A stretch of 64,000 bases of DNA from JADMJV01 sp964649085 (GTDB lineage Bacteria > Vulcanimicrobiota > Xenobia > Xenobiales > JADMJV01). The stretch lies in contig CAZYPN010000036.1 of NCBI GenBank assembly GCA_964649085.1, forward strand, positions 1 through 64,000, written 5' to 3'. Shown here one piece after another: positions 1 through 8,274 of the stretch. Position numbers and translations under genes: made by a program. Positions within the stretch are counted from its first letter, which is position 1. The number at the start of each line of letters is the position of its first letter. The notes below the pieces were generated by a model. It did no database searches. It was not told the DNA's origin and saw only the letters and a list, made by a program, of their open reading frames with translations.

Positions 1-13
1 TCCTATGACCAAT

Positions 14-43
14 CTCTCTGTGGCCCTCTGTGTGCTCTGTGGT
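14..43. repeat. Short imperfect tandem repeat of CTCTGTGG units
   Basis: Three units (CTCTGTGG at 16-23, CTCTGTGT at 26-33, CTCTGTGG at 35-42) follow each other at a 9-10 nt period in the non-coding stretch downstream of phaE. The order of bases is seen directly. Similar CTCTGTGG-rich runs occur between genes in unrelated bacteria as far as I recall, but I cannot assign a function here. Confidence 0.5.
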
Positions 44-62
44 TAACCTAAATGTCAACAGG

Positions 63-104
63 CCCTGGTTGATGACCATTGATGGCGCAGCGCGACCGAG
101 GCTA
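63..104 (-). repeat. Stop-codon-proximal repeat, copy A
   Basis: Read on the minus strand, this begins with the TAG stop of phaE and runs about 42 nt to CATCAACCAGGG. A similar sequence (copy B, 27301-27344) follows the TAG stop of another minus-strand gene. The distal 21 nt of the two copies match at about 16 positions, and both carry a small GC-rich dyad (GGCGC/GCGC type). It may be a dispersed intergenic repeat or a transcript-end element. There is no clear U-tract, so it is not called a terminator. Confidence 0.4.
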
Positions 105-584
105 GCTCGAAGCCTTCTTCTTGCCAGCCGCCGACGGCTTACGTGCGGGATTTTTGGGGGCTGGGGCCTGGGACGATGCCTGAGCCTGAGCCGGAGTCGG
201 GGTGGCCTGGGCCTGCCTGGCTATCAGGCTGTGCTCCACCACGCGCTGCAGCCCTTCGCTCATGGCTCCCATCAGGCGGGTCATCTGGTCGAGACGGTCA
301 TCCATCTCGGCCATGCGCATCTCTACGGCCATCAGCTGCTTGGAGAGTCGGGCGATGTCGCTGCGCTTGGGAAACTCCATCGCGTCCATAAACTGACCCG
401 TGTTGTTACGCATCTGCTTCTGCCAGGCCAGGGCCCAGTCGAGATAAGCATTGGAGGCGGCTGCAAAGGCGTCGGAATGAACCATTTGCTTGGTAACCTG
501 ACTCCATCCGTCCATCATCAGGTCCTGCCACTGGCGAGTCATCGACTCGAGATCAAATTGTGGGGCGGCTCCATTCTCAGACAT
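102..584 (-). CDS. phaE: PhaE-type subunit of class III poly(3-hydroxyalkanoate) synthase
   Basis: Probably the non-catalytic partner of PhaC that activates polymer synthesis on storage granules. The 160-residue protein is mostly helical. Its centre (about residues 67-110, FPKRSDIARLSKQL then a heptad-like MRMAEMDDRLDQM) resembles the C-terminal region of PhaE, where a conserved 'P-x-R-S-D' precedes a coiled coil. The tail is a low-complexity Ala/Pro/Lys stretch ending KKKASS, possibly for granule or DNA contact. It is much shorter than classical PhaE (about 350 residues), so a phasin or PhaR-like role is the alternative. A strong AGGAGG lies 5 nt before the ATG, and the gene follows phaC by 8 nt, which implies one operon. 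Confidence 0.75.
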   Translation of the reverse strand: MSENGAAPQFDLESMTRQWQDLMMDGWSQVTKQMVHSDAFAAASNAYLDWALAWQKQMRNNTGQFMDAMEFPKRSDIARLSKQLMAVEMRMAEMDDRLDQMTRLMGAMSEGLQRVVEHSLIARQAQATPTPAQAQASSQAPAPKNPARKPSAAGKKKASS

Positions 585-592
585 TATTCCTC

Positions 593-1648
593 CTATGATT
601 TCACATTCTCGACCGGGTCAGAAGATCGGGCCAGCCAGGCTGAAGCCTGGGGCCAGACCTTCTGCAATGAACCTCGACTCACCGAAAGTCCGATATGGCC
701 GCAGTTGGCCAGCAAGGCCGTGGCATTGGGGAAGGGACCATTTTCGACGCCGGTGGTCTCGGGCGGTACCAGGTGGTCGGACTTGCCCGCCATCAACAGC
801 ACCGGGCAGGTGATGCTGCTCAAGTCGACCCGACGGCCTCCGATTTCAAGGCGGCCCTCGATCAGGCGATTTTCCTTGAAGCAGGCCTTACAAAACTCGG
901 CATAGACCGCACCAGGCATGGACACATTATCGTTGACCCACTGTTCCATAGCCAGGTGATTCTCAAGAAACTCTTCGTCGTCCAGATTGTCATAAAGATG
1001 CTGCAGGCGCTTGGGCTTGGAGTCGGCGATCAGCAAAGAATAACCATCGAAGGACCAGGCCGGAGCCATGGCCCAGGCTTCCACGATCTTGCGCGTATCG
1101 AAACGCTCGGGATGGGTTCCCCACTGATACAGCAGCTGGTCGCTGCGAAAATGCAGCGGCGTGCCCAACAAGGTCAGCGTGCGGATCCGCTGCGGATGCA
1201 GAGCGGCATACATCGCTGCCAGACAGCCGCCCATGCAATATCCCAGCAGGTGCAACTGCTCGACCCCGGCCACCTCGCACACCTTGCGAACTGCCGTGCG
1301 AATAAGCAGGTTCACGTAGTCGTTCAAATCGTTGTGCTGGTCGAGCGGGTCGGGACGACCCCAGTCGATCAGGAAAACGTCGTAGCCCTCATTGACGAGG
1401 AACTCAATGACACTGCGCCCTGGCTGCAAGTCGAGTACCGAGGGCCGATTGACCAATGAATAAACCAGCAAGATCGGGGTGCGGTAGCGGGCTGGCTGAC
1501 TGCGCTGGTAGCGATACACGCGAAAAATGTCGCGTTCGTAGACCACTTCACGAGGGGACAGTCCAATTTCCACCTGAATGCCGCCCGAGACCACCTTGTT
1601 GAACAAGGCCAGTCTTTTGGGGGTGTGCTTCACTGCTTTCTTCTGCAT
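593..1648 (-). CDS. phaC: Class III poly(3-hydroxyalkanoate) synthase subunit PhaC
   Basis: Polymerises 3-hydroxyacyl-CoA into polyhydroxyalkanoate. The 351-residue length is typical of class III (class I/II enzymes are about 560-600). The alpha/beta-hydrolase fold is visible: the lipase-like box GYCMGG contains the nucleophile Cys138, the aspartate of the triad is in AGKSDHLVPP (Asp291), and the histidine is in NCGHIG (His318). The W-G-R-P-D motif near residue 96 is also family-typical. GAGGAG precedes the ATG. phaE follows 8 nt downstream, and the large BTAD regulator ends 67 nt upstream on the same strand, so that regulator may control or be co-transcribed with the pair. Confidence 0.93.
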   Translation of the reverse strand: MQKKAVKHTPKRLALFNKVVSGGIQVEIGLSPREVVYERDIFRVYRYQRSQPARYRTPILLVYSLVNRPSVLDLQPGRSVIEFLVNEGYDVFLIDWGRPDPLDQHNDLNDYVNLLIRTAVRKVCEVAGVEQLHLLGYCMGGCLAAMYAALHPQRIRTLTLLGTPLHFRSDQLLYQWGTHPERFDTRKIVEAWAMAPAWSFDGYSLLIADSKPKRLQHLYDNLDDEEFLENHLAMEQWVNDNVSMPGAVYAEFCKACFKENRLIEGRLEIGGRRVDLSSITCPVLLMAGKSDHLVPPETTGVENGPFPNATALLANCGHIGLSVSRGSLQKVWPQASAWLARSSDPVENVKS

Positions 1649-1715
1649 GCTACTCCTCGAACGGGCCGATGCCCTGTGCTCAGGTTGTAGAAGCGCCCCG
1701 TTGCAACCCGGTTGC

Positions 1716-4649
1716 CTATCCGAGGGCCTGGGCGTAGAGTTCTTCGGTAACCTCGCTGGGTTCTACTCCCAGATCTTCCTCTAAAGCCTGGCGACACTGA
1801 TCATAGACCCGAGCCGCCTGAGCCGGCCGACCCTGCTCGAGGTGCACCTGCATCAGCAACTGGTAGCCCTGCTCCCAACAGCGGTCGCGTTGCAGCATCA
1901 GATGAGCCACCTGGGAAACAGACTCCCATTGACGGCGCTGCAGATGGAAATCGGCCACCCGTCCACAGGCCTCGAAATATTGCTGTTTCCACCGTTCTCG
2001 CGGGGCAGCAGCCCAATCGGCATAGGGAAACTCCTGGAGATAGTCTCCACGAACCAGGTCCAGAGCCTTTTGATACAGGCTTAGCGACTCTTCCGGGTCG
2101 CTCGCCTGCTGTGCCAGGCCCAGGAAGTGTTCGAAATCGGCAAGGTCCAGGCTCCAGTTCTCGGCCCAGGGCAACCCGTAATGGTCGTCGCGTCGAACCA
2201 CGTAACGAGCCGGTGCATTATGGGGACGCTCGGGGTCTAACACCTCGAAGAGCGCGTGCAGCAGCACCCTCAGGTCGCGGGCTGCGGCCTGCGGGCTGCT
2301 CTCGGGAAAGAGCTGGTCCCAGAGCCGCTCCTTGGCCACCAGGCCCCCGCGCAGACTCAGCAGAATGCCCAGCAGTTCCCGCGCCTTTTTACGCTTCCAT
2401 TGAGAGTGAGGCACCTCCTCACCCTTGCGGAATACCTGCAAGGGGCCCAGCACACAGATGCGCAAAGCCGGAGCAACCTCGGTGGTAGCTTTTGCGGCTG
2501 GCGCAGTGTAACGATGTCGAGGGCCAAAGAGCGTGGCTCGCTCCATCACAAACCCGAAGCCGCGCTCGGAGGCCTGGGGCCCCACAGCGTCGGGGTCGAG
2601 CCAGTATTCGGCCAGAAAGACCCCGAAACGGTCCTGAACCTGATGAAACTGTTGCAAACTGGCCTGCAGCAGCTCGCGCCAGCCAGGGTGCAGGCCCGTG
2701 CGGGCAGCAATGCCGGAGGTCAGCTGCAACCAGGCACTCATCCAGACGTCACCGGCCTCGCGCGTGATCGATAGGGCTTCCAACGAGGCGTCATAGCTGC
2801 GGGCCCAGTCTCCCTGGTGGGCGCAAAACAGAGCCTCGCCCATCAAGGCCTCGGCTCGCAAGCGAGGCGTGCCCATGGTTTCGGTGAGTTGTCGAGCCCG
2901 CAGGTAGCAGTGGCGAATTTCCTGCGGGTCGCTGCCCGACTTTAACTGCAGAGCGTGCCCCAGGCGCATCCAGGCCACACTCTCGGCGAAAGCCTCCTGG
3001 GCAGCCTGCGCCTGACGCAGCGAGGCTCGGGACAGGAATTCGGCGCTGGTGGCATCGCCCTGAAGGGCAGCCAGATAGGCCAGCAGCAAGCCCTCGTTGC
3101 GATGGCCTTCTCCCCCACCGTCGGCCTCCTGGAGCAACCTGGCCCGAGCCTGATCGAGCTCGCCCGAGCGCAGCAGCAATCGCACTTCCAATCGATCGCG
3201 GGCCCCACCCTCGGGCAGGGCCAGTTGCCGATAGCGCCTGGCCTGACGATGAGCCCCTTGATTCAAGCTGTTCTCGGCCAACAACAGCAGCACCTGATTC
3301 TTCTGCTCGCGACTGAGATCGGGATAGGCCTGCCGCAACAGGGCCTTGGCTCCGCTGGGCTGGAGGGTGTCGACGAGCACTTTGCCAGCACCCAACAGCG
3401 CCTGGGCTCGCAACGACGACTCACTGCAGATCCGTGAGACCTTCAGGAACTCCTCCAGGGCCTTTTCAAAGCGATGGCCGCTGGCCAGAGCCTGGGCATA
3501 GTAGAGCCCCAACGAGGCATCGCGCTGGCCCTCGGGCAACTGCTCGAGATACTGCTGCAGGCGCAGGAACGCCCCCTGTTGCAGCAGGAGAGGCGCCCAG
3601 TGGTGCAGCAAACTGGCGGCCTCCTGATGGGCTCCTGCCTCGAACAGGTGCCAGAGTGCTTCGTCGTATTCCCCCAACGAGAGTGCCACCGGAGCCGCAG
3701 CCTGATGACTGGACTGAGCCCCCTCGCCAGTGGTGCGCAACTGCCTGAGCAAAAAGCTTCGAGCCAGCGGATGGAAGCGATACTCCTTAGGGCCGTAGGG
3801 CTGCAGGAACACCCCCTGGGCCAGAGCCTCCTGCAGCAGGCCAGCCCAATCCAAATGGGGGCACAGCGAGGCCACCTGTGAGGAGGCCACATACTCAAAG
3901 ACGCTGGTGCGAACCAGCAGCTCCTGAAGCTCGGGAGAAAGCGAGCGCCAGACTTGCTCGAGCAGGGCCTCTGCCTGAGCTGCGCCTCGACCCGACCGGC
4001 GCAGCGAATCGACAGCCATGGGCCAACCGGCGGTAGCCTCAAAAACCTCCGGCCCCAGCCCGAGGGCCTCCAGTTCGGCGGCCTGAAAACGAAGGTCCTC
4101 CGGCCCAACCTCCAGCACCCAGCCACGGCTTCTCCAACCCGCCAGGAACTCCAACTCGGGTACCTGACGAGCCAGCAACACCCAGCCCATCTCGGGGGGA
4201 GAGAACTGGATCAGATACTCAAGTACGTGCAGTGCTTCGCCCTGGAGGTGATGGAGATCGTCGATCACCAGGCAGCCGCCCTGGCTCTCCCAAAGGCTAC
4301 CCAGATGATCGGCGGCAGCTCGCCAGCGATCGGGCAAGAATCCCGCACTCAAAAGCCGATCCAGAGCTTCGGTGGGAGTATCAGGAAAGGCCCGAAGCCA
4401 GGCTGCCCTCAGGTAGACCAGAAATTGGTGGGCATCGTCTTCGCGATGTCCCAGCGTAAGCCAGGCCGGCGGCGGGTTCTGCAGTCGAGCCCAGCGTGCC
4501 ACCCACTGGGTTTTGCCAAAGCCCGGCCCGGCCACCACCAGTGCCAGGCGAACTTCGGCCCGCAGGAAATCTTGAAAGTTTCGTTTGCGCTCGAGCGCAT
4601 CGAGGGCCAGGGGAAGTTGCACCCGCGAGGCCATGACCGGAAAATTCAT
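1716..4649 (-). CDS. Large signal-transduction ATPase with winged-helix and BTAD (SARP-like) domains
   Basis: Probable transcription regulator of about 977 residues. From the start there is a STAND/MalT-like NTPase (Walker A GPGFGKT at about 41-47, Walker B CLVIDD at about 126-131), then a long TPR-like alpha-helical middle, then a winged-helix DNA-binding segment (LRICVLGPLQVFRKGEEV onward, about 725-815) and a C-terminal bacterial transcriptional activator domain (about 840-975). I chose the ATG at 4649 because AAGGGGTGG lies just upstream; a GTG at 4712 would add 21 residues. It is divergent from the histidine kinase, and the two candidate ATGs share the bases CATG. Its position before phaCE suggests a role in storage-polymer control, but this is inference. 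Confidence 0.85.
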   Translation of the reverse strand: MNFPVMASRVQLPLALDALERKRNFQDFLRAEVRLALVVAGPGFGKTQWVARWARLQNPPPAWLTLGHREDDAHQFLVYLRAAWLRAFPDTPTEALDRLLSAGFLPDRWRAAADHLGSLWESQGGCLVIDDLHHLQGEALHVLEYLIQFSPPEMGWVLLARQVPELEFLAGWRSRGWVLEVGPEDLRFQAAELEALGLGPEVFEATAGWPMAVDSLRRSGRGAAQAEALLEQVWRSLSPELQELLVRTSVFEYVASSQVASLCPHLDWAGLLQEALAQGVFLQPYGPKEYRFHPLARSFLLRQLRTTGEGAQSSHQAAAPVALSLGEYDEALWHLFEAGAHQEAASLLHHWAPLLLQQGAFLRLQQYLEQLPEGQRDASLGLYYAQALASGHRFEKALEEFLKVSRICSESSLRAQALLGAGKVLVDTLQPSGAKALLRQAYPDLSREQKNQVLLLLAENSLNQGAHRQARRYRQLALPEGGARDRLEVRLLLRSGELDQARARLLQEADGGGEGHRNEGLLLAYLAALQGDATSAEFLSRASLRQAQAAQEAFAESVAWMRLGHALQLKSGSDPQEIRHCYLRARQLTETMGTPRLRAEALMGEALFCAHQGDWARSYDASLEALSITREAGDVWMSAWLQLTSGIAARTGLHPGWRELLQASLQQFHQVQDRFGVFLAEYWLDPDAVGPQASERGFGFVMERATLFGPRHRYTAPAAKATTEVAPALRICVLGPLQVFRKGEEVPHSQWKRKKARELLGILLSLRGGLVAKERLWDQLFPESSPQAAARDLRVLLHALFEVLDPERPHNAPARYVVRRDDHYGLPWAENWSLDLADFEHFLGLAQQASDPEESLSLYQKALDLVRGDYLQEFPYADWAAAPRERWKQQYFEACGRVADFHLQRRQWESVSQVAHLMLQRDRCWEQGYQLLMQVHLEQGRPAQAARVYDQCRQALEEDLGVEPSEVTEELYAQALG

Positions 4650-6567
4650 GAGCCACCCCTTCGCGAAGGATGCCGGGTTCCTTGGCGAAAGCTTCACGGT
4701 GAACGATACCACGGAACGCGACCTGGCCAGCGGTGGGCTACCCGCTTTCCTGATCTATCCCACCCTGATCCTCACCACCAGTCTGGCCAGCGACATGTGG
4801 TCGGCCCACGCCGCACCCATGCTGGGCCTGTTGCTCGCCAGCGTGGTTGTGGGGGGGTGGCGCTGGCGACTGGGAAAACGCCTGCTCGATTGTGCGCCTG
4901 ACGAACTTGCCACCTGGCACCGGCGCTATGCCCATTCGGTGCTGCTGGTGGCTTTGAACTGGACGCTGTATTCCTCGTTCGTAGTGTTGCTTCACGGCCG
5001 CCAGTGGCCCGGCCTGTTGGCCAGCATGACCACTGTGGGCATTGTGGCCGGGTCGACCGCCACGCTTACGGCCGACTTCCAGCTGATGCGCAACTATATA
5101 GCCCTCATGGTGATGCCTACGGTGCTGGCCATGGTAGCCCAGGGGCAAAGTGAGGCCCTGTTTGCGGCCGTTATCCTCAGCGTTTTCGCACTCTTTATGG
5201 CCAATACCGGAGGGCGAAGCCATGCTCGATATCGCACCCTGCAACGGGCCATCGCCCAGCTCAACGAAGCCAAAGAGCGTCAAACCGAACTGCTGGAGCA
5301 GGAGAAAGTGCAGCGTCAGTTGCTGTTCGAGCAAAACCAGGCGCTGTCTCAAGCCCGCGCCGCGGCCGAGCAGGCCAGCGAGTCCAAAAGCGTCTTTCTA
5401 GCCACCATGAGTCATGAAATTCGTACTCCCATGAACGCGATTTGCGGCCTGACCCAACTGCTGCTCGACACCGAACTCGACGAGCAGCAAGAGAAGTGGC
5501 TGCTGGCCCTCAAGGACTCTGGCGATTCCCTGCTCAGCCTGATTTCAGATATTCTCGATCTCTCCAAAATCGAAGCTCGCCAGATGAAAGTCGATCCCAG
5601 CGTTTTTCATTTCCGCGACTTCATCGAAGAAATCCGCCGACTCATGGGGCCCGGCGCCGAGGTCAAGGGGCTGCGCTTTGAAGTTGACGTCGATTCGGCC
5701 ATGCCCGACGGCGTGCTCTGCGATCGCCTGCGGCTGCGCCAGGTGTTGCTGAACCTGATCGGCAACGCCATAAAATTCAGCTCGCAGGGCACGGTTACTT
5801 TAAGAGTACGCAGGCTGGGCAACGAGAAGGCCATGGAACTGGCGGTGATCGACGAAGGCATTGGCATCGAGGCCAGGCACTTCGAGCGAATGTTTCAGCC
5901 CTTCTCGCAGGGCGATACGCGAACCACCCGAGTACACGGAGGTACAGGGCTGGGCCTGGCTATCTCTCGAGAGCTTTGCCACTTGTTGGGAGGGCAGCTC
6001 TGGCTGTGCTCCCAGGGTCGCTGCGCGGGCGATGTGCCCACGGGCTGGACCATGCCCGACCACCCCCGGGGCAGCCAGTTCTGGGTTCGCCTGCCACTGA
6101 TCGCGGCCACTCCTCCGGCACGAAAACAGACCCGCATCGTACGGGGGCAGATACCGCCCCTGAACATCCTGGTGGCCGAAGACAACAAGGTCAATCAGTT
6201 GGTGATTCGCGAAACGCTGAAGCGCATGGGCCACCAGGTCCACATCGTTACCTCGGGTATTCAAGCCGTGGAACAGGCCCTGCAGTCGAACTACGATCTC
6301 ATCCTGATGGACTTGCAAATGCCAGAAATGGACGGCCTCGAGGCCACCCGGCGCATGCGCGAGGCCCTGGGCGACGCCCCCTACATCGTAGCCCTGACGG
6401 CCAATGCCTTCACCGAGGACCGCGAGCGTTGTTTGCAGGCGGGAATGAATGACTACCTGAGCAAACCCGTGCGCCAGGAAGAGCTCGAGGTAGCCATCCT
6501 CAAGTCACATCGACGCGGAGCTACTGCGGGGGCGGTGGAGGAGTCTCACCCAGACTGCGGCGATTGA
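4648..6567 (+). CDS. Membrane hybrid histidine kinase with C-terminal receiver
   Basis: Sensor kinase of about 639 residues. The N-terminal third (about 30-190) holds some five to six hydrophobic segments with almost no periplasmic loop, so it may sense the membrane or an intramembrane signal. A coiled linker (about 200-245) leads to the dimerisation domain with the phospho-accepting His256 in SHEIRTP. The HATPase then shows N (NLIGNAIKFS), G1 (DEGIGI) and G2 (GGTGLGL) boxes. A receiver follows with Asp555 in LMDLQMPEMDG and a conserved lysine in YLSKPV. No Hpt or output domain is seen, so the phosphate must pass to another protein. The start is uncertain: ATG 4648 or GTG 4699. The 3' end overlaps the convergent gene by 47 nt. 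Confidence 0.9.
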   Translation: MSHPFAKDAGFLGESFTVNDTTERDLASGGLPAFLIYPTLILTTSLASDMWSAHAAPMLGLLLASVVVGGWRWRLGKRLLDCAPDELATWHRRYAHSVLLVALNWTLYSSFVVLLHGRQWPGLLASMTTVGIVAGSTATLTADFQLMRNYIALMVMPTVLAMVAQGQSEALFAAVILSVFALFMANTGGRSHARYRTLQRAIAQLNEAKERQTELLEQEKVQRQLLFEQNQALSQARAAAEQASESKSVFLATMSHEIRTPMNAICGLTQLLLDTELDEQQEKWLLALKDSGDSLLSLISDILDLSKIEARQMKVDPSVFHFRDFIEEIRRLMGPGAEVKGLRFEVDVDSAMPDGVLCDRLRLRQVLLNLIGNAIKFSSQGTVTLRVRRLGNEKAMELAVIDEGIGIEARHFERMFQPFSQGDTRTTRVHGGTGLGLAISRELCHLLGGQLWLCSQGRCAGDVPTGWTMPDHPRGSQFWVRLPLIAATPPARKQTRIVRGQIPPLNILVAEDNKVNQLVIRETLKRMGHQVHIVTSGIQAVEQALQSNYDLILMDLQMPEMDGLEATRRMREALGDAPYIVALTANAFTEDRERCLQAGMNDYLSKPVRQEELEVAILKSHRRGATAGAVEESHPDCGD

Positions 6568-7231
6568 AGTATTGCAGACCCCGATAGCTGTAAGAAACGA
6601 TGTCGCCCGCAAAACCCGCGGCCAGCAGCGTGTCGGCATAGGGAGCCAGCGGAGGGAACACCATCGGCGCTACAGCGCCCACCAGGCCGGCGATGTCGGT
6701 GGCCACGTGCAGGGTGTCTAGCGAACGGTCCATCCAGGTAGAATTGGGGTTGGTCCAGGTTTTGTAGCAACGGGTTCCGTCCAGAGCCAGCGAGGCTCCT
6801 CGGGCCAGCGGAATAAACGCCTTGTCGGCGATTTCCTGAAGCTGGGTAGGAATGCCGCTGTAGACCTGGGTCTTCACCACCGTGGCCGCGTTGCGCAGCA
6901 TGAAGGCCGGATCGTTGTCGACCACCGTGGCCACTTCTTCGGTGATGGTGCGCACACCGGCGCGGAAGCCGCGAATGACCCGCTCGGTTGTGGTCGGCCC
7001 TTCGCTCTTGATGGTCACCACCGGCTTGCCGTCGACCTCGATGCTCACTTTGTCGCCACGACCCACGCGGCGCAGAGCTTCCTTGGTAAACTCGGGGCTG
7101 GTGATCAGGCTTTCCAGCAGCTGGTCCTTGAGCTTGTCCTCTTCACTGGGTCCGCCCGGGTTTTGGGGGGCCTCACCTTTGGGCTGAATTCCTCGCTGGG
7201 GAGGGGTTGGGGGCAAGGTTGTGATCTTCAT
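6521..7231 (-). CDS. Hypothetical protein with Pro-rich N-terminus
   Basis: Not recognised. The 236-residue protein opens with a short disordered Pro/Gly-rich tail (MKITTLPPTPPQRG then EDKLKDQLLESLITS), continues with a charged helical part including a beta-like patch (VSIEVDGKPVVTIKSEG), and has a hydrophobic C-terminal half (about 175-220) that could be one or two membrane-associated helices. It ends in a Pro run. There is no signal peptide. AGGAGA precedes the ATG. It is followed on the chromosome, in the upstream direction, by another hypothetical protein on the same strand. Its N-terminal style recalls several other proteins in this window (see findings). Confidence 0.7.
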   Translation of the reverse strand: MKITTLPPTPPQRGIQPKGEAPQNPGGPSEEDKLKDQLLESLITSPEFTKEALRRVGRGDKVSIEVDGKPVVTIKSEGPTTTERVIRGFRAGVRTITEEVATVVDNDPAFMLRNAATVVKTQVYSGIPTQLQEIADKAFIPLARGASLALDGTRCYKTWTNPNSTWMDRSLDTLHVATDIAGLVGAVAPMVFPPLAPYADTLLAAGFAGDIVSYSYRGLQYFNRRSLGETPPPPPQ

Positions 7232-7291
7232 CGCTTTGTCTCCTGTGCAGGCATTCTATGTGTGTGTTTCTGGGCGGTGTTGTCTGAGGTG

Positions 7292-8128
7292 TTAACGGTT
7301 CGTCGAGCAATCTCGCTGCTCGACGAGCTGCAGGGTGCCATCGGCCCCCATCTGGAAGTTGATAAACGAGTCGCAGGGCTTCACCAGGTCGTCGACATCG
7401 CTCAGCTGGTTCAGCTCCACCTCGACGGCTTCGGTGCGCACCACGCCATCGGGCTGGCGACTGACCACCACGGTTTGCTCGGCCTCGAGCCTGCGGGCGG
7501 CCTCAAAGGGCGACAGCGTTGGACGACCCGGGCGGGCGCCTGGACGCTGCAGCAGCGTCAATTCCTGCTGCTCAAAGATGTGCTTCTTCAGCTGCTGGGC
7601 CGCACGCTCGGTGGGGTTCTGGGCCTCGGCGCCCGTGAAGTAACGAGCGTAGGATTCCAGGTCCTCAGTTCCCGTTAGATAGGCTTCACGACGCACCTCG
7701 ATGGGCTCGCTGGTTCGGAACGGACCGCTCACCGAGGTGACCTCGGCCAGCAACACTCGATTGCCCTCGGCCAGCTCGCGGGCCGCATCCTGGTTCGAGA
7801 TCGGTCGTCCGCCACCGAAAGGCGAGGGCAACAGGAACTCGAGCTGGATGCCCTGTTTGGCACTCGACTCCTCCAGCAATTGCATCGTGTCGCTCAACTG
7901 CTCGGGCTGCGTCGCCAACTGCACCTGAGCCATACCGGCGGCGCTTCCAGCCAGGGCCACTCCGGCCAGAGCCACCATCAACCAGCGGGGCGGTCCCGAA
8001 CTTTCGCTCTGACGAAAGCTGGCTTCCTCTTGAGGCACGGGGGGTTGGGGCGCTGGTTGCCCCGGCGAACCGGCAGATACCGGGCTGCGGCGCTGTAGCG
8101 GCGTGGTGTTGGACAATGTGGAAATCAT
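7292..8128 (-). CDS. Hypothetical membrane-anchored protein
   Basis: Not recognised. It has 278 residues. A Ser/Pro-rich, presumably cytoplasmic N-terminal tail of about 47 residues (starting MISTLSNTTPLQRRS) is followed by one transmembrane helix (WLMVALAGVALAGSAAG, about 48-66) and an exported-looking, charged C-terminal region with heptad-like stretches and two cysteines near the end (KPCDS, QRDCS). GGGGGAG precedes the ATG. The tail-plus-TM layout closely matches the protein at 58840-59829, including the PLQR start, which suggests a lineage-specific family. It is divergent from ggt, with 146 nt between the starts. Confidence 0.7.
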   Translation of the reverse strand: MISTLSNTTPLQRRSPVSAGSPGQPAPQPPVPQEEASFRQSESSGPPRWLMVALAGVALAGSAAGMAQVQLATQPEQLSDTMQLLEESSAKQGIQLEFLLPSPFGGGRPISNQDAARELAEGNRVLLAEVTSVSGPFRTSEPIEVRREAYLTGTEDLESYARYFTGAEAQNPTERAAQQLKKHIFEQQELTLLQRPGARPGRPTLSPFEAARRLEAEQTVVVSRQPDGVVRTEAVEVELNQLSDVDDLVKPCDSFINFQMGADGTLQLVEQRDCSTNR

Positions 8129-8274
8129 AGAAAGCTCCCCCGGGGCTCCATATTTTGTCTGAGCCCGATGGCTACCTTATCCGGCGAGGCGAGCGGAGTC
8201 GTGTCGGATTCGTTTCCATCTCGTCAGGCTGGCCGCGCCGAGGACCGAACCACCAGGGGGGCGAACCGCTGGCG

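Noticed and set aside
102..584. Plus-strand long frames over phaE/phaC (for example 30-905)
   Set aside because: They are shadows of well-supported minus-strand genes with GC-rich codon bias and have no domain.
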